A stretch of DNA of 64,000 nt from Mangifera indica (GCF_011075055.1 NC_058146.1:14772820-14836819), one strand, 5' to 3'. Shown: positions 33,648 through 44,999, numbered from the stretch's first letter. Translations and numbers: made by a program. Notes: generated by a model not told the origin, from the letters alone.

Positions 33648-33656
33648 TAAATAAAA

Positions 33657-35309
33657 ATTTATAAATTAAATATTATTATTTGATTGTATCTCTCTAGTGA
33701 CCTCTAGGATAATCTCAGAACTCGTTAGTAGTCTTTTCAGTACTCTTAAATCTCTTCCACAACATCTTTGACAACCTCTTCAACTACTATAGAATTTCTT
33801 GTCTACCTCTATAATAATCTTGAAACTCGCAAATAATCCTCAAAATTCCCTCATTCATCACCGAAGTTATGTGTGAAAATAAAACACACTTTTCTGACAC
33901 ACACAACTTTTCAAAGGTGCTGAAAATGTGCTAAAGGCAACCGACTTTGGACTACTCAAGCTGATGGCCACATCACCTTGAGTTATGCTGAGAACATTAC
34001 CTGTTATCTTTGTTAAAGAGCAACATATACATGAAATTAATTGTTGGCAGCTAGACTCCTGTTCAATTCAATGCAAAGATCATTATTCTTCAAAGTTTGA
34101 AGTGCTTGCTGGGGATGTATTAAATTAAATCATAACTCTGAGAAATAATTAACCTCATTTCTAAAGCATTTGAAATGAGTTGTGCCTATATGGTAACTGT
34201 TGTTTCGATGCTGAGAATTCATGAGCATCAAGAGAATTGGTTGTGTACTGGTAAGTATTTCTGATGCTTGTCACATGATCAGAGAAAACTAAGTCAATAA
34301 AGTGATCAGTGTTGGCGACCCAGATGACTGTTCAATATGTTCTCTAACAGTCATTTGATTTTCTATTGAATAAGCAGGTTGTCATAAATTTTATTATTGA
34401 TTTTTTCATACAATCACTTTATGTTTCTAAGGACTAAATACAGAACAAGGAAAGTGGCTGGTTTAGTTTTACTACAATTACTTGAAATGCGGTTGGATAA
34501 CATCCTTTTTCGATTGGGTATAGCTTCGACTATTCCTCCAACCTGCTAATTAGTTAACCATAGACATATTTTATTTAAGGGTTGTATGGTCAATCAAAAA
34601 ACAATGAATACCAACCGATCAGACCTTTCTTAGAGCTAGATTCTTAATTCCTAATTTTGTTGTGATATAGACAGAGAGCTTTCCCCTTTTTTCATTCTGA
34701 CTTTTTGGTCTAAAGAATGTTAGTTTTAAGAATAATTGATTGCTCATTCCCTGATTGTTACTTTTAAGAATGAAATATTGCCGTTCTCCAACCCTTAACT
34801 GCCCAACCTAAGAGTGGACAGCTAATACCAAAGACATTCTTAGGTGACATCATAGTTCCTACAAGGTTCTTGTGAACTCCACAATGAAGATGGAAAAAGA
34901 AATTATTATGGTTCAAGCGACATACAACTATCGCATTGTAGTCACCCCTGAGGGAAAAGGTGCTGATAGATAATTGTAAGATAAATCCCTGCACAAAATA
35001 GAATCCTAAGCACCAGATGAGTAGGAAACAGAAGGAACTATTCAGTCAAGACTTTCAGTTGCTTTCATCAATTACTTTAACACAAGAGAGAGGTCAAAAT
35101 TATAGGATAGATTTTTTAAAACTTAAAAGCGGTGGCCTAATTCCAAGATACTTTTTTGTAGCAGTAGTGCCTTTTTCATTCTTCTTCAATTTGTATGAAA
35201 AAAAAAATTATGTTCTTTTTCATTTTAATCAATTCATGAAGCAGACCTCTTCTACATTGGAGCCTTCAAAACCTTCAAGGCAGATAACTGAAGATAATGC
35301 TTACATGTT
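33657..35309. other. Intergenic or intronic DNA, no gene recognised
   Basis: Less AT-biased than its surroundings and without the obvious repeats seen elsewhere, so it may be intronic or untranslated sequence of the minus-strand receptor-kinase genes. I could not read a kinase domain in it on either strand. Confidence 0.4.
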
Positions 35310-35400
35310 TTGAAGATATACAACTTCTACTGAGAAAGGGTTCCTGACAGACAATTGTTTCCAAGAACCTGGCCATTGAAACAACACCAAAAAAAAAAAA
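35310..35400 (-). pseudogene. Possible leucine-rich-repeat exon fragment
   Basis: The minus strand reads FLGNNCLSGTLSQ, matching one plant LRR consensus unit (LxLGNNxLSGxLP), next to a splice-like boundary. It lies upstream of malectin copy I in the same orientation, where the LRRs of a receptor kinase would be. Only one repeat is recognisable. Confidence 0.35.
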
Positions 35401-35942
35401 ATGTATGCTATATGGAAGAATAAGGATAAGATAAAATCTAAAATTTAAAAAAAAGAACTAACTTGAATGAAAAAGGCAAAACTTTAATATATGAAGGCAA
35501 GATTCAATAACTTTACCAGTAAGAGAATCAATACTGAACAACCCACTTGGGATTAACCAATTAAGTTGCTGGACTTTCAGTCCCTACAGATTACATTACA
35601 TTGACGAATTGTGTGACAAGAAATAAATTACGTCAAAAAGCTTGGCCCATTCATGGAATGTACTATTCCTATTTTATAAATCAGATTAACAGAAACCTAT
35701 ATTTTGTCACTGTTATGCGATATCTTAAAATTGGTATATATGTTTCTTAGCTGCAACAGGAACAAAACCCACACTCCTGCAACACCTATATTTTTTAATG
35801 CTGAAGTGAAATGCAAATTCATTGATTTTCAAATCAAATTTGGTTCTAGAGATTTTACAACTTCTATTTTAATATATGTGTGTATGTGTGTGTGTACACT
35901 CGCATGTATACATATATATGTGTATATATCTGGCAGTTTTAC

Positions 35943-36060
35943 CATTTGCATTGTCATTGTCTCTTTTTCTCCTGGTGTAAATAATTAGAAGTATCAGTAT
36001 CAAACAAGAACTTCCGAGAGTTACTGCAATACCAACAATTAATAGAGTTTGGTTCTTCTT
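35943..36060 (-). pseudogene. Transmembrane exon of a malectin-type receptor-like kinase
   Basis: Minus-strand frame 36060-35943 reads KKNQTLLIVGIAVTLGSSCL followed by ILILLIIYTRRKRD, a single membrane span with a basic stop-transfer sequence, as found after the malectin domain of LRR-RLK VIII-2 kinases. An AG acceptor-like site (gatgaaag) precedes it and a GT donor-like site (aatg then gtaaaac) follows. I infer that it belongs to malectin copy II at 42 kb and that the copia element at 36115-41911 inserted in the intron between. The kinase exons were not found further down. Confidence 0.55.
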
Positions 36061-36114
36061 TCATCCAATACAAACAGTTGGAATGAAATCTGAGTATGAA
36101 ATTGAGTTATATGT

Positions 36115-36448
36115 TGTTGCAAAACCTGGAAACAATTAGCTGGACCAAAAGATTAAACATTTTCAGATGAAAAGAGGATGTAAAGCAGATTTCCAAGATT
36201 GTTTTTTCAGGATAAAACAGAGAGCTAAAAAATGAGAAACAGAGATATGTTTTCATTCCCAAAATAAAGTCATTTTACACATCAAAGTACAAGTTCACAT
36301 GCCAAGAAGTAAGGCAAACCATACTTGTATCAGCAAAAGTTCCATAAAATATGGATCATCATCCATTTTAAACAAAACATAAGCTAACAAAATGATTATG
36401 CTGACTTGGATTATATTAAAAGACACAAATAACCTCAAGTCACTAACA
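36115..36448 (-). repeat. Copia 3' LTR
   Basis: TGTTGCAAAACCT...CACTAACA on the plus strand; partner of 41578-41911. Preceded on the minus strand by the polypurine tract. Confidence 0.95.
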
Positions 36449-37117
36449 CTCCTCCTTCCAGATTTTTTCGACAACTCCAAGTCTCAATCTTAAAGATTCA
36501 AATTGAGGTTTAGCAACTACCTTTGTCATGATGTCAGCCAATTGATCTTTAGAGCTACAGTGCACTAAACTGATTTCTCCCATCTTCTCTGCTTCACAGA
36601 TGGCATGAAACTTCACATTGATGTGTTTAGTTCTTCCATGATGAACAGAATTTTTAGTGATGGCAATTGCAGCCTTGTTATCTACAAAAATATTCACACT
36701 TTCAGGTTCAACTTGATTTAAATCAGATAGGAGTTTTCGCAGCCATATGGCTTAGTTTGCTGCACTTGCAGCAACAATATATCTTGCCTCAACAGAAGAT
36801 TGTGCAACCACCTCTTATTTCCTTGAGTTCCAACTGAACATTGCACTACCAAGAGAGAAACAATACCCTGATGTGCTTTTAAAATCATCTAAGTTGCCTG
36901 CCCAATCACTATCTAAGTAACCGATTAGTTTGCCACTATTCTGTTTTGAAAACCATAACCCATACTCCATAGTTCCTTTTATGTACCTAAGTATTCTTTT
37001 AGCAGCACACAAATGATTTTTGTTTGGTGATTGCATAAACCTAGATAGGAGAGAAGTTGGAAACATGATATCGGGTTTGCTTGAAGATAAATACAACAGA
37101 CTACCAATAAGGCTTCT
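36443..37117 (-). pseudogene. Copia RNase H domain
   Basis: Pieces 37096-36815 and 36697-36443 contain [19 protein letters not shown], the copia RNase H start with its catalytic aspartate region, then VDNKAAIAITKNSVHHGRTK and IMTKVVAKPQFESLRLRLGV at the C terminus. Two stops occur (about 36812 and 36755). It ends within the 3' LTR by six bases, overlapping the polypurine tract. Confidence 0.85.
36449..36460 (-). promoter_or_regulatory. Copia polypurine tract
   Basis: The minus strand reads TGGAAGGAGGAG directly upstream of the 3' LTR, the expected plus-strand primer site. Confidence 0.75.
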
Positions 37118-38967
37118 TTATTGAGAAGCTTCTACTTTTTCTTTAACATCATTCCTCCTAAGCTTACAGTTCATAACCAAAGGAGTGGATACTGATTTGC
37201 AATTTTCCATTTGAAACTTTTTCGATAAATCCATAGCATATTTCTTTTGAGAGATGAATATGCCACTGGAAGTTTGATCTATTTCCAAACCAAGAAAATA
37301 TTTCATTTCCCCTAAATCTGACATATCAAACTCTCTTTGCATATTTTCTTTTAATTCAACAATTGACTTTGCATCTCCTCCTATCACCAAAAGGTCATCC
37401 ACATACAAGGAAACAACAAGAGTTGAATCATTTTTACCTTCTTTTACATAAAGGGTGCACTCATTTTGGCTGCAAGAGAAGTTTTGATTCAGCAAGTAGG
37501 AGTGAATCCTGTTGTACCATGCCTTTGGTGCCTGTTTTAGGCCATACAGAGCCTTATGAAGTTTATACACTTTCTCTTCTTCTCCTGGTACCATGAAGCA
37601 AGGTTTTTAAAATCGGACAGAGATAAAAACCATTTTAAGTACTAATTTAGGTTAGACCAGTTGGACCATTTAGACCAATCGGTTGGATCAGAATTATAAT
37701 TTTACTAAAAACCTAAAAATATTATATCTAATTATTAATTACATGTTTTTACACAGTAAATTTTATATTGTACATATTTTTCAGTTTTCATAATTAACAA
37801 AATATATGCATTATTAAACATAAATTTAATAAGTAATAACAACTAACTTTGCATCAAAACAAAACATACACATTAAACAAATCCAATTCTACAAACACAT
37901 ACACTATTAATTATTGAACACTCAAACAAATTAAAAATCTAATATATGCATTAAATAAAATATAAAATTAACCAATCAACATACTTCCACTTTGATAAAC
38001 AGTATAAAGAAATAGAAGGAGCTATGAAAGATTGGCTTTGATAAAGATGAGAAATATAAAGAAGGTATATATAGGCAAGACGGTCACAAAGGGATATGTT
38101 AATATGTCTTTAGTTGTTCTCCATCAAAGGGTAACTTCCTAAGAAATGTCCATTACAATAAGCCTCTCGCTCTAGCAGCTCGCTTGTTTCTCAAGTACAT
38201 GTTTCCACTTCCCCATCTCCACCTATACCTACTACTAGAACGCCCATTAATTAATGGTTTTCAAATACCAATTCGTTTGACTGAACCATGGTTCCTCTGT
38301 GGTTTCAACTTTCAAGCTTGCAGTTGCATCATGAGAGTCAGTCAATCACAAAACTAAATCAATGTTGTCGGCGGCAACGCAGAAGATCTCACCACTATGT
38401 AGAAAAACTAGAGTAAAGATGTCAGCGGTAACCCACAACTGGAGCAACGAAGTTGACGGAAATGTAGGACTGAAGCTGGAGAAAATTTTATATTGAGATT
38501 TTCTACAATTGTGAACCGGATTGATCGTGAACCGCCGATTCAACCGCGGTTCAATCTGAAAATTTAAAATGGATGGTTTTTTCCTGTTAAAAAATCGCTA
38601 CAATAATCGATTCTCAGTCCATCCGGTTGAACCGACCGGTCCGGTCTGACTTTTCAAACCTTACCTTGAAGCCTTTAGGTTGTTATACATAAATGTCTTC
38701 TTCTAGTATGCCATTTAAAAAAGCAGACTTGATGTCAAAATGGTACACTTTACAGCGTGATTTTGTAGCCAAAGCAAATAAAAATCTGATTGTGTCATAT
38801 CTAGCTACTAGAGCAAATGTATTTGTAAAGTCTATCCCATGTTGCTGCAAGTAACCTTTAACTACTAATCTAGCTTTGAGTTTATTTACAAAACCATTAG
38901 GATTGAATTTGGTTATGTAAATCCACTTGACACCTATAATCTTTTGATCTTCAGGTCTTTCAACCAA
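37118..38967 (-). pseudogene. Copia reverse transcriptase, split by a transposon insertion
   Basis: The N-terminal part (38967-38673) holds [19 protein letters not shown] and [19 protein letters not shown] with the first catalytic aspartate; the C-terminal part (37590-37118) has KALYGLKQAPKAWYNRI and SLYVDDLLVIGG, the YVDD active site, then MKYFLGLEID. The parts are separated by the element at 37600-38662. Without it the coding sequence would be nearly continuous, with a stop around 38950 and at the RNase H border. Confidence 0.9.
37600..38662. mobile_element. Non-autonomous TIR transposon nested in copia RT
   Basis: The ends are inverted repeats: aaggtttttaaaatcggaca at the left and the complement of aaggtttgaaaagtcagacc at the right. 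The flanks accatgaagc (37590-37599) and accttgaagc (38663-38672) match at 9 of 10, so a 9- or 10-bp target duplication, as made by Mutator-type elements. The right arm contains cggttgaaccgaccggtccg, a composition common in a widespread dicot MITE type. No ORF of its own is evident. It is younger than the copia insertion. Confidence 0.82.
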
Positions 38968-38970
38968 ACT

Positions 38971-40700
38971 CTATGTGGAATTTTTATTAATCATATCAAT
39001 TTCATTCTCCATGGCTTTGTTCCACCCTTCATAATTTGTAGCTTCCTCATAGGACTTTGGTTCAACATGAACAACATTACACCTATTATAGATGTCTTCA
39101 AGTGATCTAATTTTAGTTACAGGGACAACCTCTTCATCACTGGAATGAGAATAATTTTCTAACAAAACATTGATTCTGTGATCAAGATTTGAACCAAGGT
39201 TGCCTTCTTTTTTCTCCTCCCAATTCCAACTTTTTTGTTCATTAACCTTGACATTTCTACTGATAATAATCTCCTTGGTTTTAAGGTTATAAATTCTATA
39301 CCCCTTTGATACACTGCTATAGCTTACAAATATTCCATATTCTGACCTCTTATCCAACTTAATTCTTCTCTCATTAGGCACATAGACATAACACAAACTC
39401 CCAAACACTTTCAAATGATCTACTGAAGGCTTAAAGCCATGCCAAGCTTCATAGGGAGTCCCATAATTTAAGGTTTTGGTAGGCAGCTAATTAAGCAAAT
39501 ACACTGTTGTATTGGCTGCCTCAGCCTAGAAAACTTTGGGTAAATTTTTTTCAAACATTAAACATTTGGACATCTCCATTATAGACCTGTTTTTCCTTTC
39601 ACTAACTCCATTTTGCTGTGGAGTATATAGTGTGGTCAGTTGGTGTATAATCCCTTCAGCATTACAGAATGCAATAAATTCCTTTGAAGTGTATTCAGAT
39701 CCATTATCTGATCCGATCACTTTAAGCTTACACCCTGATTGCTTCTCTATTTCAGCTTTAAATTTTTTGAATATGTCTAACACTTCTGACTTTTGCTTGA
39801 GGAAGTAAATCTAGCAAAGTCTAGAGTAGTCATCTATAAAAAGCAAAAAGAATTTACTTCCATTCAAGGATGAGACACTCATGAGGCCACACAAATCAGT
39901 GTGAACCAACTGAAGTTTATCCCTAACTCTTGATTTGCTAATAGGAAATGAAAGTTTGGTCTGTTTTCCTAGTTGGCACACCTTGCACACTGTATCATGA
40001 TCACTTATAGTAGGCAAATTCATCACTAAACTCTTAGTATGCATTTGCTTCATTGTTGAATAATTAAAGTGACCAAACCTTTTATGCCACAAATTAGAGC
40101 TTAGTTCAACATGTTGATATGCATTGACACAAGTTTGCTTCCAATCTATGGCAAAATTCTTGTCTTTCATGTCAACAGTAATTAATTCATAGCCTAATGG
40201 ATCAAAAATAATGTAAGACCTATTTTCAAAATGTAAAGTATAACCATTTTCCAACATTTGTCCCACACTTAGCAAATTATGATTAATTTTAGGAACTAAA
40301 AGAACATCTTTTATGACTTTAGTACCTGATGGGGTTTCTATGCATACAACTCCTTTTCCCTTGACATCCAAGAGTTCACCATTGCCAATCTTCACCTTGG
40401 AGAGGTAAGTTTCATCCATGTTTCTAAGAAGTTTAGTTTCATATGTCATGTGATTGGAGCATCCACTATCTATCAACCAAGTGGTATGCATTCTGTCAGT
40501 TGCAAGACAAGTTGCAACAAATAAATTTTCACTTGGTTCTTCTTGTTTCTCAGCTTGTTAAACATGCTGAGCTTGCTAAACTTGATGAGTTGGATTTCCT
40601 CTTTTGTTCTTGCATACTTTATCTATATAGCCTAACTGGTTACAGATTCTACACCTTACATTGGGTCTGAACCAGCAATGATTTTGTGAATGGCCTTTCT
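38971..40700 (-). pseudogene. Copia protease and integrase
   Basis: Starting on the minus strand: WLIDSGCSNHMT (about 40.47 kb) is the aspartic protease active site; LWHKRFGHFNYSTMKQM and CKVCQLGKQTKLSF form the HHCC zinc finger of the integrase; HTDLCG, IGSDNGSEYTSKEF and GVSERKNRS supply the D-D-E catalytic triad at about 39.9, 39.69 and 39.61 kb. The GKK-type C-terminal part with FGSLCYVYVP follows at 39.4 kb. Stops at about 39812, 39525 and 39490 break the frame. Integrase acts on the cDNA ends to insert the element. Confidence 0.88.
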
Positions 40701-41484
40701 TTTTGTAGTATGGACATAGAGGATATCTATTCTTCTTCTCACTATTTCTCTATCCTTCACTCCCTTGTTTCCATTTTTCTCTCTTTTCCACATGATTTTT
40801 CTTGGCAAAGTTATTGCCAGGTTGCTTCTCATTAAGCTTCACATTAAAAGCTCCTTCAGTTGCATCTTTATGCCTCAATGCTCTCCTTTGATCTTTAGCT
40901 TTTAAAGCATTTACTACTTTTAAAAGAGTCAATTCTGAAAAGTCTTTTGAATCCTCTAATGAGGATATCTTTGCCTCATACCTTTCAAGAATGCTTACAA
41001 GGATTTTCTCTACTATCCTCATGTCTGATAATTTTTTACCCATCAGCCTAATCTGATTCACTACCTTCATGATTCGGTCAGTGTATTCAGTAATGGTTTT
41101 TGCTTCTTTCATCTTTAAGACTTCAAATTCTCTCCTTAAGTTTAGAGTAAGCATTTGCCTGGATCTTTCATTGCCTTGGGAATCTTCTTTAAGTCTGTCC
41201 CAAGCTTCTTTAGCTGTTTCACAAGTTGCAATTTTGGTGAAAACAACATCAGTTACTCCTTGGTGGATGATAGATAGGGCTCTTGGACCTTTGGTAACTT
41301 CTTTTTCATGCATCCTTATTTGATTCAAAGTAGGATTGGGCCCTAATGGAGGTGGTGTTTTCTCCTCCTCAACATACTACCAGAGACCTACACCCCTTAA
41401 GAAAGCTTTCATTTTAACTATCCAAATGTGATAATTTTCACCATTATAAACATGAGGTGATAAAGAAGATGAGGAAGAAGTCAT
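40701..41484 (-). pseudogene. Copia Gag
   Basis: The start is the ATG at 41484 (MTSSSSSLSPHV), soon after the primer site. YNGENYHIWIVKMKAFL and TCETAKEAWDRLKED are typical of plant copia Gag (UBN2-type). An in-frame stop lies near 41375. The C-terminal end holds two zinc-knuckle-like motifs at about 40.72-40.60 kb: CPYYKKKGHSQNHC, where the second cysteine is Tyr, and CRICNQLGYIDKVC, where histidine is Tyr. Gag packages the element RNA. Confidence 0.85.
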
Positions 41485-41565
41485 TTACTTAACTAAAGAA
41501 AGCCTTTTTTATTTTTGCTGATAAGTTTTGATTTAAAATAACATAGCTCTACTAAGATCATAAAA

Positions 41566-41577
41566 GCTCTGATACCA
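41566..41577 (-). promoter_or_regulatory. Copia primer-binding site (tRNA-iMet)
   Basis: The minus strand reads TGGTATCAGAGC immediately next to the 5' LTR, an exact 12-base complement to the 3' end of initiator tRNA-Met. Confidence 0.92.
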
Positions 41578-41911
41578 TGTTGCAAAACCTAGAAACAATT
41601 AGCTAGACTAAAAGATTAAACATTTTCGGATGAAAAAAAGATGTAAAGCAGATTTCCAAGATTGTTTTTTCAGGATAAAACAGAGAGCTAAAAAATAAGA
41701 AACTGAGATATGTTTTCATTCCCAAAATAAAGTCATTTTATACATCAAAGTACAAGTTCACATGCCAAGAAGTAAGACAAACCATACCTGTATCAGCAAA
41801 AGTTCCATAAAATATGGATCATCATCCATTTTAAACAAAACATAAGCTAACAAAATGATTATACTAACTTGGATTATATTAAAAGACACAAATAACCTCA
41901 AGTCACTAACA
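41578..41911 (-). repeat. Copia 5' LTR
   Basis: Partner of 36115-36448, same length and termini, about 96% identical by eye. Confidence 0.95.
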
Positions 41912-42039
41912 TATGTATATCAACAAACATATTAACACATTTAATGGAAAGCTTATAAGATTAAAAGTAATCATATAGGGTACTTGAAATGGCACTGAGA
42001 GCTGAAATTAAATTTCTTAATAATTGCTTTTCTAACCCC

Positions 42040-42460
42040 TACTAACTTCCTTTGATATGTCAAAATCTCTTATTTGAGAGTTCCTTCCAGGATCACTATA
42101 AGAGTAAATCGATGGAATTGAAAGAGTAGAATCTATGTATACTAAGGACAAGAACCAAATATCTACAATAAATGTATACCTGAATATAGATATTAAAAAC
42201 ACTTCTTCCAAGACTTGTCCATGGTTTTTAGCCTTGATCACCTAAAACTGTGGCAGCAAAAGGCAATTTTACATTGTAAGGTCCATTCTAAAGGCTTACC
42301 ATAGTATATTAGTGATCCTGGAGATTCTGTCGAGTTTAATAAAAGCTTCGGTGCAGTGCCAGTCACTTGCAAACTAGTATTTGAACTTGAGTTGAATTGC
42401 CCACCAAAGAACATAAATTTCATCTCTAATTGCCCATTTTCTAAATCAGCTTCATACATT
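42040..42460 (-). pseudogene. Malectin-domain receptor-like kinase fragment, copy II
   Basis: Minus-strand block 42459-42238 reads YEADLENGQLEMKF, then TGTAPKLLLNSTESPGSLIY and YGKPLEWTLQCK, parallel to malectin copy I (APKLYES..SPESV..GFSGEWTLQCK). A further piece at about 42110-42040 reads RNSQIRDFDISKEVS, like the end of a malectin domain. In intact LRR-RLK VIII-2 proteins this domain lies between the LRRs and the membrane span. Here the N-terminal INCGG part is missing and a frame break precedes YEAD. The span exon is at 36.0 kb, across the copia insertion. Confidence 0.65.
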
Positions 42461-43029
42461 TATCTTATAAACTTCATAGATTTATCAGACATAAAGATTG
42501 AAAGGAGCTGTCATTTAGAAAGCATGGTTTCCCATTTGTGCTCATTATTATTATTATTTTATAGAATAGTGTAGGTGAAACAGAATTTCAAAATTGTATT
42601 AAACCCTCTAACACAAGCTAGCCTCACTTCTTCTTCCTCTTTGCTCTGACATTCAAGGCAAGTTCCTCACGTGTAAAACATCACAGTTCAATTTAGTTCC
42701 TTTATTCCTACAGAAGCGTAAGAATCAATACAATTTATAAGGCCACAGTTGCATATATATTAGCAAAATAATACACAGATAAGGAAAATTGGCAGTACCC
42801 AATTCTAGAAAAAGAATTAAACGTTAGAAATAAAGTAGCTTACAAGACAAAACATTCTTATTGAAAACTCACACATTTGATTCAAGTTTCACCTGCATAC
42901 AATAAAACAATTAAGTAAACGAAAAGGAGAAACAAAGGATAGGTTTAATTTTGCAGCAAATAACATGTATCAACTAACTGATGGAGAAGAGGAGAGATTG
43001 ATTAGTTATACCTAATTTTCAGTCGACTT
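42461..43029. other. Spacer between malectin and NBS-LRR fragments
   Basis: No coding sequence recognised. It could be the 3' UTR of the NBS-LRR fragment plus an intron or upstream remains of malectin copy II. Confidence 0.4.
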
Positions 43030-43367
43030 AATGATCTTTCCGTGGAGCTTAATCTTAGGAATATGACCAGTCTTCACCTGTTTCTTGATTTCTTCTTTCT
43101 GTCAGTTCAGGGAAGTCTTGCAGTTTTAGTTCTCTCAAAGTGTTTATAGAACACTGAAGCAGCCATTGCGGAAATTCCACCAATTGTGGTAAATCATGAA
43201 TACAAAACCATCGAAAGGGAGTCCCTGTGCTCAAATCAAGATTAAACCAGTCACAATTTACCAATCGAAGATATTAATATGAGCTTAGGCTTCTTACACC
43301 ATGTGGTAATGGTATAAGACTTGGACAATCAAAAATCCATAGTTGTTGAAGAATTCTCAGGCAAAAC
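43030..43367 (-). pseudogene. NBS-LRR (CNL-type) disease-resistance gene, 3' end
   Basis: The minus strand reads LQQLWIFDCPSLIPLPHGV, LRLVNCDWFNLDLS, LCIHDLPQLVEFPQWLLQCS-like sequence (IHDLPQLVEFPQWLLQCS) and LKLQDFPELTERRNQETGED, ending in another frame with IPKIKLHGKIIKST. This matches the last leucine-rich repeats and the conserved tail (ERC..ETGEDWxxIxHIPxI) of CC-NBS-LRR immune receptors. A stop (about 43.27 kb) and a small deletion after GEDW break it. The remaining gene is absent upstream: an old copia element begins at 43368 exactly where the LRR would continue. Confidence 0.78.
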
Positions 43368-43805
43368 TGTAAGATTTATTATGCACGAACAAACATAAAA
43401 TCATGTAATTATAATTTAGAGGATCAACACATAGATTATAAAATACTGAATTAAGTTTTAGGGTTTTAGGAATACTTGGATCACCATGCAAATTGAATTC
43501 ATACAACTACTTAAATTATCTATCGAGATCACATCTCGATGCAACTTAGTCTTTTATTCCGAAAACATCTTTGAATGACAGCTTTGTATAGTAAACCATA
43601 TTGCAATCATACTGTATTGGGTTTTGGAGCAAAGACGTAACTAATTTATAGTAGGTTAATTAACTGCCCCATCAAGGTCCAATAAACCTTAAGGCCTACA
43701 TTTTTGTTGCTTACCCAAATCACAACTTTTAAGTGTATTGAGTTTATTCTTATTGATCACTCAAGCCCATCTATAAATTGATATTGGAATATTCAATCAC
43801 CTTGC
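43368..43805 (-). repeat. Old copia 3' LTR (inner end lost)
   Basis: Starts tgtaagatttattatgcac; similarity to 51304-51795 fades after about 43805, so the inner end is deleted or diverged. Confidence 0.65.
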
Positions 43806-44154
43806 TCGAGACTCGTGAAATATACACATACAACTATCATACTTAAGAAAACTTTATCTTGAGACACATATTGTACCTTAATATGTATATGCGTATACAT
43901 CTATAGATAAACAAGTACGTCAGTATGATCATGATCAAAATATAAATATATATGTCAATAAAAATGATAATAATAAAACCTCTTACTGACCCTAAATATC
44001 AAAAAACTCTAAGTACCCTCATGTTTTCAACATGACTTTATGGGCTACAAGTTTTATTCATTTGGTTAAGGGCTTAACTTTTATTAATTTTGTATTTTGT
44101 ACTTTAGCCTAATGTCTCATTTCTTTATAAGGTTCCTAACTGTAATATATTTTA

Positions 44155-44920
44155 GACCAAAAGACTTATTCCTACCCAAGGTTTATTGAAAACCAAACTG
44201 GTACTTACTAACTTTAAAAAACCTAAACATCCACCCATGAGTAATTTTCTGTCAAAAACCTTAGTTAAAGTTAAGGGGTAAAATCATTATTTAACAAAAA
44301 AATTTAAAAAGACTAAACCTTTATAACATTTTCCCCCCTCAATTTTAAAATCTCACAATTTTCCCCCAAAATTTCCTTCAAATTTTAAAATCTCATAATT
44401 TTCCCCTGGTTTTTTCTCTTTCAGCAACTCATTCTTTTCGGTCGTTGGCCAACCTTCCCTTTTTCCTCTCCCTCACCAATCAGCTCTCTTAGCATTAATT
44501 TATCCTTCGTTTCCTTCTTAGATGAGGATGAAGACATCTTTTTTGTCTCAGATAAAGACAAAGAGTCTTCATCTAAGATGAGACAAAGGTCAATGGTAGG
44601 AGGTGACTAGTCGAGGGAGAAGAAGAGGGGAAAGTCAACCGATGGCCTAGAAAAAAAGGTCATTGGAGAAGAAAAAAGCTAAGGGGAAAATAACCACTTT
44701 TCAAACTTTGAAAAAAATTATTGGGGGGAAATTGTGAGATTTTCGAATTAAGGAGGGAAATTATTATAAATGTTTTTTTGTTAAATAACTATTTTACTCT
44801 TAACCATAACTGAGTTTTTTAGCATAAATTTGTTTATGGGTGGATATTTAGGTTTTTAAAAATTAACGGATACCAGTTTGAGTTTTCAATAAACCTTGGG
44901 TGGGAATAAGTCCTTTGGCC
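44155..44920. mobile_element. MITE family GGCC, copy D
   Basis: Left end gaccaaaagacttattccta, right end gaataagtcctttggcc. The two arms pair for about 200 bp (both contain aaacctaaa-atccaccca and aaaatctcacaatttcccc). The flanks tatatttta and tatatatta match at 8 of 9. The central part (about 44.40-44.65 kb) is unique. Confidence 0.85.
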
Positions 44921-44999
44921 TATATATTATTTTGTATGTCTTAATTTACTAAAGGTCTTTTATCCAATTGCACTACTAATATGGTAGATAAAATCTACA

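Larger units (their letters stand above)
36115..41911 (-). mobile_element. Ty1/copia retrotransposon with paired 334-bp LTRs
   Basis: Two LTRs of 334 bp each (36115-36448 and 41578-41911) begin TG and end CA and differ at about 13 positions, mostly transitions (about 4%). The flanks TATGT (36110-36114 and 41912-41916) are an exact 5-bp target duplication. A primer site and polypurine tract sit in the right places. The order gag, protease, integrase, reverse transcriptase, RNase H marks copia. A 1.06-kb DNA transposon interrupts the reverse transcriptase, and a few stops occur elsewhere, so this copy is not autonomous now. Confidence 0.95.

Noticed and set aside
34764..34994. 76-codon minus-strand ORF between the receptor-kinase remnants
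   Set aside because: No recognisable domain, no splice or codon evidence linking it to the neighbouring exons.
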